Origin: Channa striata
Taxonomy: Eukaryota > Chordata > Actinopteri > Anabantiformes > Channidae
Direction of reading: 5' to 3'
NCBI GenBank assembly: GCA_033026295.1
Contig: CM065179.1
Coordinates: forward strand, 16,113,275 to 16,177,274
Length of the DNA stretch: 64,000 nt
Of the stretch, positions 61,650 through 64,000 are shown piece after piece. Within the stretch, counting starts at the first letter, position 1. Each line of letters begins with the position of its first letter. Under the pieces are notes generated by a model. The model made no database searches, was not told the DNA's origin, and saw only the letters and a list, made by a program, of their open reading frames with translations. The translations under genes were made by a program, and so were the position numbers.

Positions 61650-64000
61650 CGCGTCGCGTCCCTGCCCCCCACCCCCCACCCCCTCCTCGTCCTCCTGCTC
61701 CTTCACATTACTCCTCTGTTCATGGACGAATTCTGCAACCGAGCAGCCGAATTTTTCACATTCGGCTGTTTTTGTTTTAAAAGAAAAAAGTTTTTATTAA
61801 TATGTTACTACAGGGCCTTTCTGCCCTTTGACGATTATTATTCAAATTTTCTATTTTAATTACGGTTGTTACATTATTAGTGGAAGGTGATAAAAGGTTA
61901 TCACGTTTTACTGAAGACGCGCACTGACACTGGACGTGATCCACCTGGCTACAACAAATTCTCCTCATACTTTTGAACAAAACTCAGCATCACAAGACGC
62001 CGTTCAAAATATTTTCCAATCCTCATAACTTTATTTATTAGGCCACTTCTTTAATCTCCTTATTATCTCACCACTTTTTTATTTAATAAAAACTCACAGT
62101 AAGTTTAAAAATCAGGTCATTTTTAAGAATATTCTTAAAATCATGCCAACTTTTGATCACAATATAATTTGCTTTTTTTTCCTTATTAGTATTATTCAAA
62201 GTCTAAATAACACTAAAATTACTTTTCAGATGTAAACAGCCGTTCTATGTGTTACAAAACAAAAACAAAGTCTGAAACGTTGTTTCTAAGAGAGAACTTG
62301 AATTCAGCCACAAGCGTCGATCACCCAGGTCTTAATTAAATGATATGCAAATGGTAAGTAATGGTCTTTTCTACTCTCTGCAGCTTGGTGCCATTCAGGT
62401 TAATTCCGTGCGTTAATTTTATTTTCCTCCTGCCTCGGTGCGGCTGCGTGTTCGGTGGGAATGCAGCTGAGATGGAGAGATGCAGGCTGGGCTGCACAGC
62501 CTCCAGCAGCTCCCCGGCCCCGAGGGATTTAGGTTAGGATTGGGGAGACAAGACGCCATTTCACCCTCCAAAAATGTCTTAAAATGACTGCTCGTAAGAG
62601 GATTAAAACAATAATGCCCCTCTCTTCTTCAAGGTTTTTAGAAAAGATTTATTCTCCCGTAGAAAAAGCGTTTAGGCTGGAATTAAGGGCAGCGCAAAGT
62701 AGCCTTTTAATGTAAAGCTTGCATATTTTGTTGAATTTTCTCTGAGGGACTGAGAGAGAAAGACGAAGGTGGGGTTGGGGGGGGGGTTAAAATCCTAAAC
62801 TCAATTTGATCTTTGGCCACATTCATTCGCAGAACTTTGGGCTCCTGACAACAGGCTGTGAAGAAAATGTGCAGCACCTTAACAGAAGTTCACTTTGTTT
62901 TCTTCACGTATTGTGCCTGCTTTTTTTTTCTTTTGTAGTTTGGAAAATCCAAAATATGAAAGCAACAAATAAATAAATCAGCAAAGCAACAAGTGGTTGT
63001 CAGCGCGTGGTCTAAATCAAGGCATTGAAAATAAACAGAATAAATAAAAATTAAAAACGTAACCATACATTTTATTTTCTATTTTTTAAATTTCGACCTT
63101 ATATTTTTTCCTTTTTGTCAGTGGAAGTGCAGAACACTGGGCACAGAAGAGAAGAAAAAATCGGATTAACTTGTGAACCGATGGAAATAAGAACTTAAAC
63201 TGGAGGTAAATCTGGCCAGTGTCTCTTTGTGGGGACCGTTTCTAAAGCAATTAAAGCGAGAAGGAATTCCTCTCAGCTGCTCTTCCTCAAATCAGCTTTT
63301 TACGGAACTTAATGCGGGCTAATGTCCAGTGTGGCTGGGGCTTTGAGGCAAGTGTCAAGAGGCTCCGCTATTAGAGGGATATCAGGCCAGTGGAGCAACT
63401 CCTGACCAGGCAGCCACAGTAAACTCAGCCCACACTGTTCATATATTAACCACGTATATCATTTAATTGTGCCACACATTTGTACATTTCTGCAAGAATT
63501 CTGAATTTTAGATGATATCCACACAAACTCCAGAATATCTTTATATTGGTCTAAAAGTCATATAGCTAAAATCCACATACATATATTTTACTGAAAAGTA
63601 ATTGTATTTAAAACAAAAGGAGAAATGCAGCGTTATAGTGAAAAAACCCGTGTGGGATCTTAGTCTCAGTTAAGATCAGTGATGTGGTTTACAAACGTAT
63701 TTTTAATTATCTGACAATTTGTTTCTTAATCAATTGTCTTTCAATAGTCATGAAATAGACAAAATGTGCATAACAACTATTTAGGCCAAAGAGACATAAT
63801 CAGACATAATCAGAGGTCAAAAACTTCCAAAAAATCAATAACATGTTAAAGAAAAAAAAATTGGAAATATTGACACTGCAGATGCTGCAACTTTCTCCAT
63901 GTCTGATAAATGACTCTACTATATAACAAAAGGATCAGTTGGACCATTAAAGAGTCAGTCGAAGTTCAAAATGATGTTCAATTGATCCACTAATCACTGA
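61650..64000. other. Upstream flank of DMBX1, no gene seen
   Basis: No coding exon recognised. A poly-G run is at about 62772-62787. The segment 62310-62560 has an octamer-type ATGCAAAT (about 62345) beside TTAATTAAATGATA and a GC-rich stretch, so it may be regulatory. The remainder is AT-rich. Confidence 0.4.

Overview
The window is vertebrate genomic DNA, almost certainly from a teleost fish. Genes are split by GT-AG introns, coding density is low, and the interspersed repeats are fish-type: Tc1/mariner relics, L2- and RTE-like LINE pieces, and a tRNA-derived SINE. The right half holds UQCRH, FAAH and DMBX1 in the order found on human 1p33, but without NSUN4 between UQCRH and FAAH.

Layout, left to right. 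1-1350 is AT-rich and may be the 3' UTR of an upstream gene. 1.8-12.9 kb (+) is a secreted multi-EGF protein of about 800 residues: signal peptide, a Cys-rich exon, ten calcium-binding-type EGF exons, six short EGF exons, and a C-terminal EMI-like module. One EGF exon is one base short. 13.9-39.0 kb (-) is a tandem array of four complete nine-exon CYP2 genes. Gene A is divergent and appears to use two GC donors. Genes B, C and D are near-identical, and their similarities form a mosaic that suggests gene conversion. At least two degraded CYP2 exon relics and several transposon insertions lie between them.

40.0-41.7 kb (+) is UQCRH, the small acidic hinge protein of respiratory complex III. 43.8-50.8 kb (+) is FAAH, the serine hydrolase that degrades fatty acid amides. 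All three catalytic residues are present, but exon 2 is one base short. 50.8-58.0 kb is a gene-free interval. 58.1-61.6 kb (-) is DMBX1, a K50 paired-like homeobox gene of the developing brain, followed by its upstream region to the window end.

The CYP2 enzymes (fatty acid and xenobiotic oxidation) and FAAH (fatty acid amide hydrolysis) both act on lipid substrates, but nothing in the sequence shows co-regulation. I found no CRISPR array, rRNA or functional tRNA gene. The points most worth checking are the EGF-then-EMI protein, the two single-base deletions, the GC-AG introns in CYP2 gene A, the long inverted repeat in its first intron, and the mosaic history of genes B, C and D.
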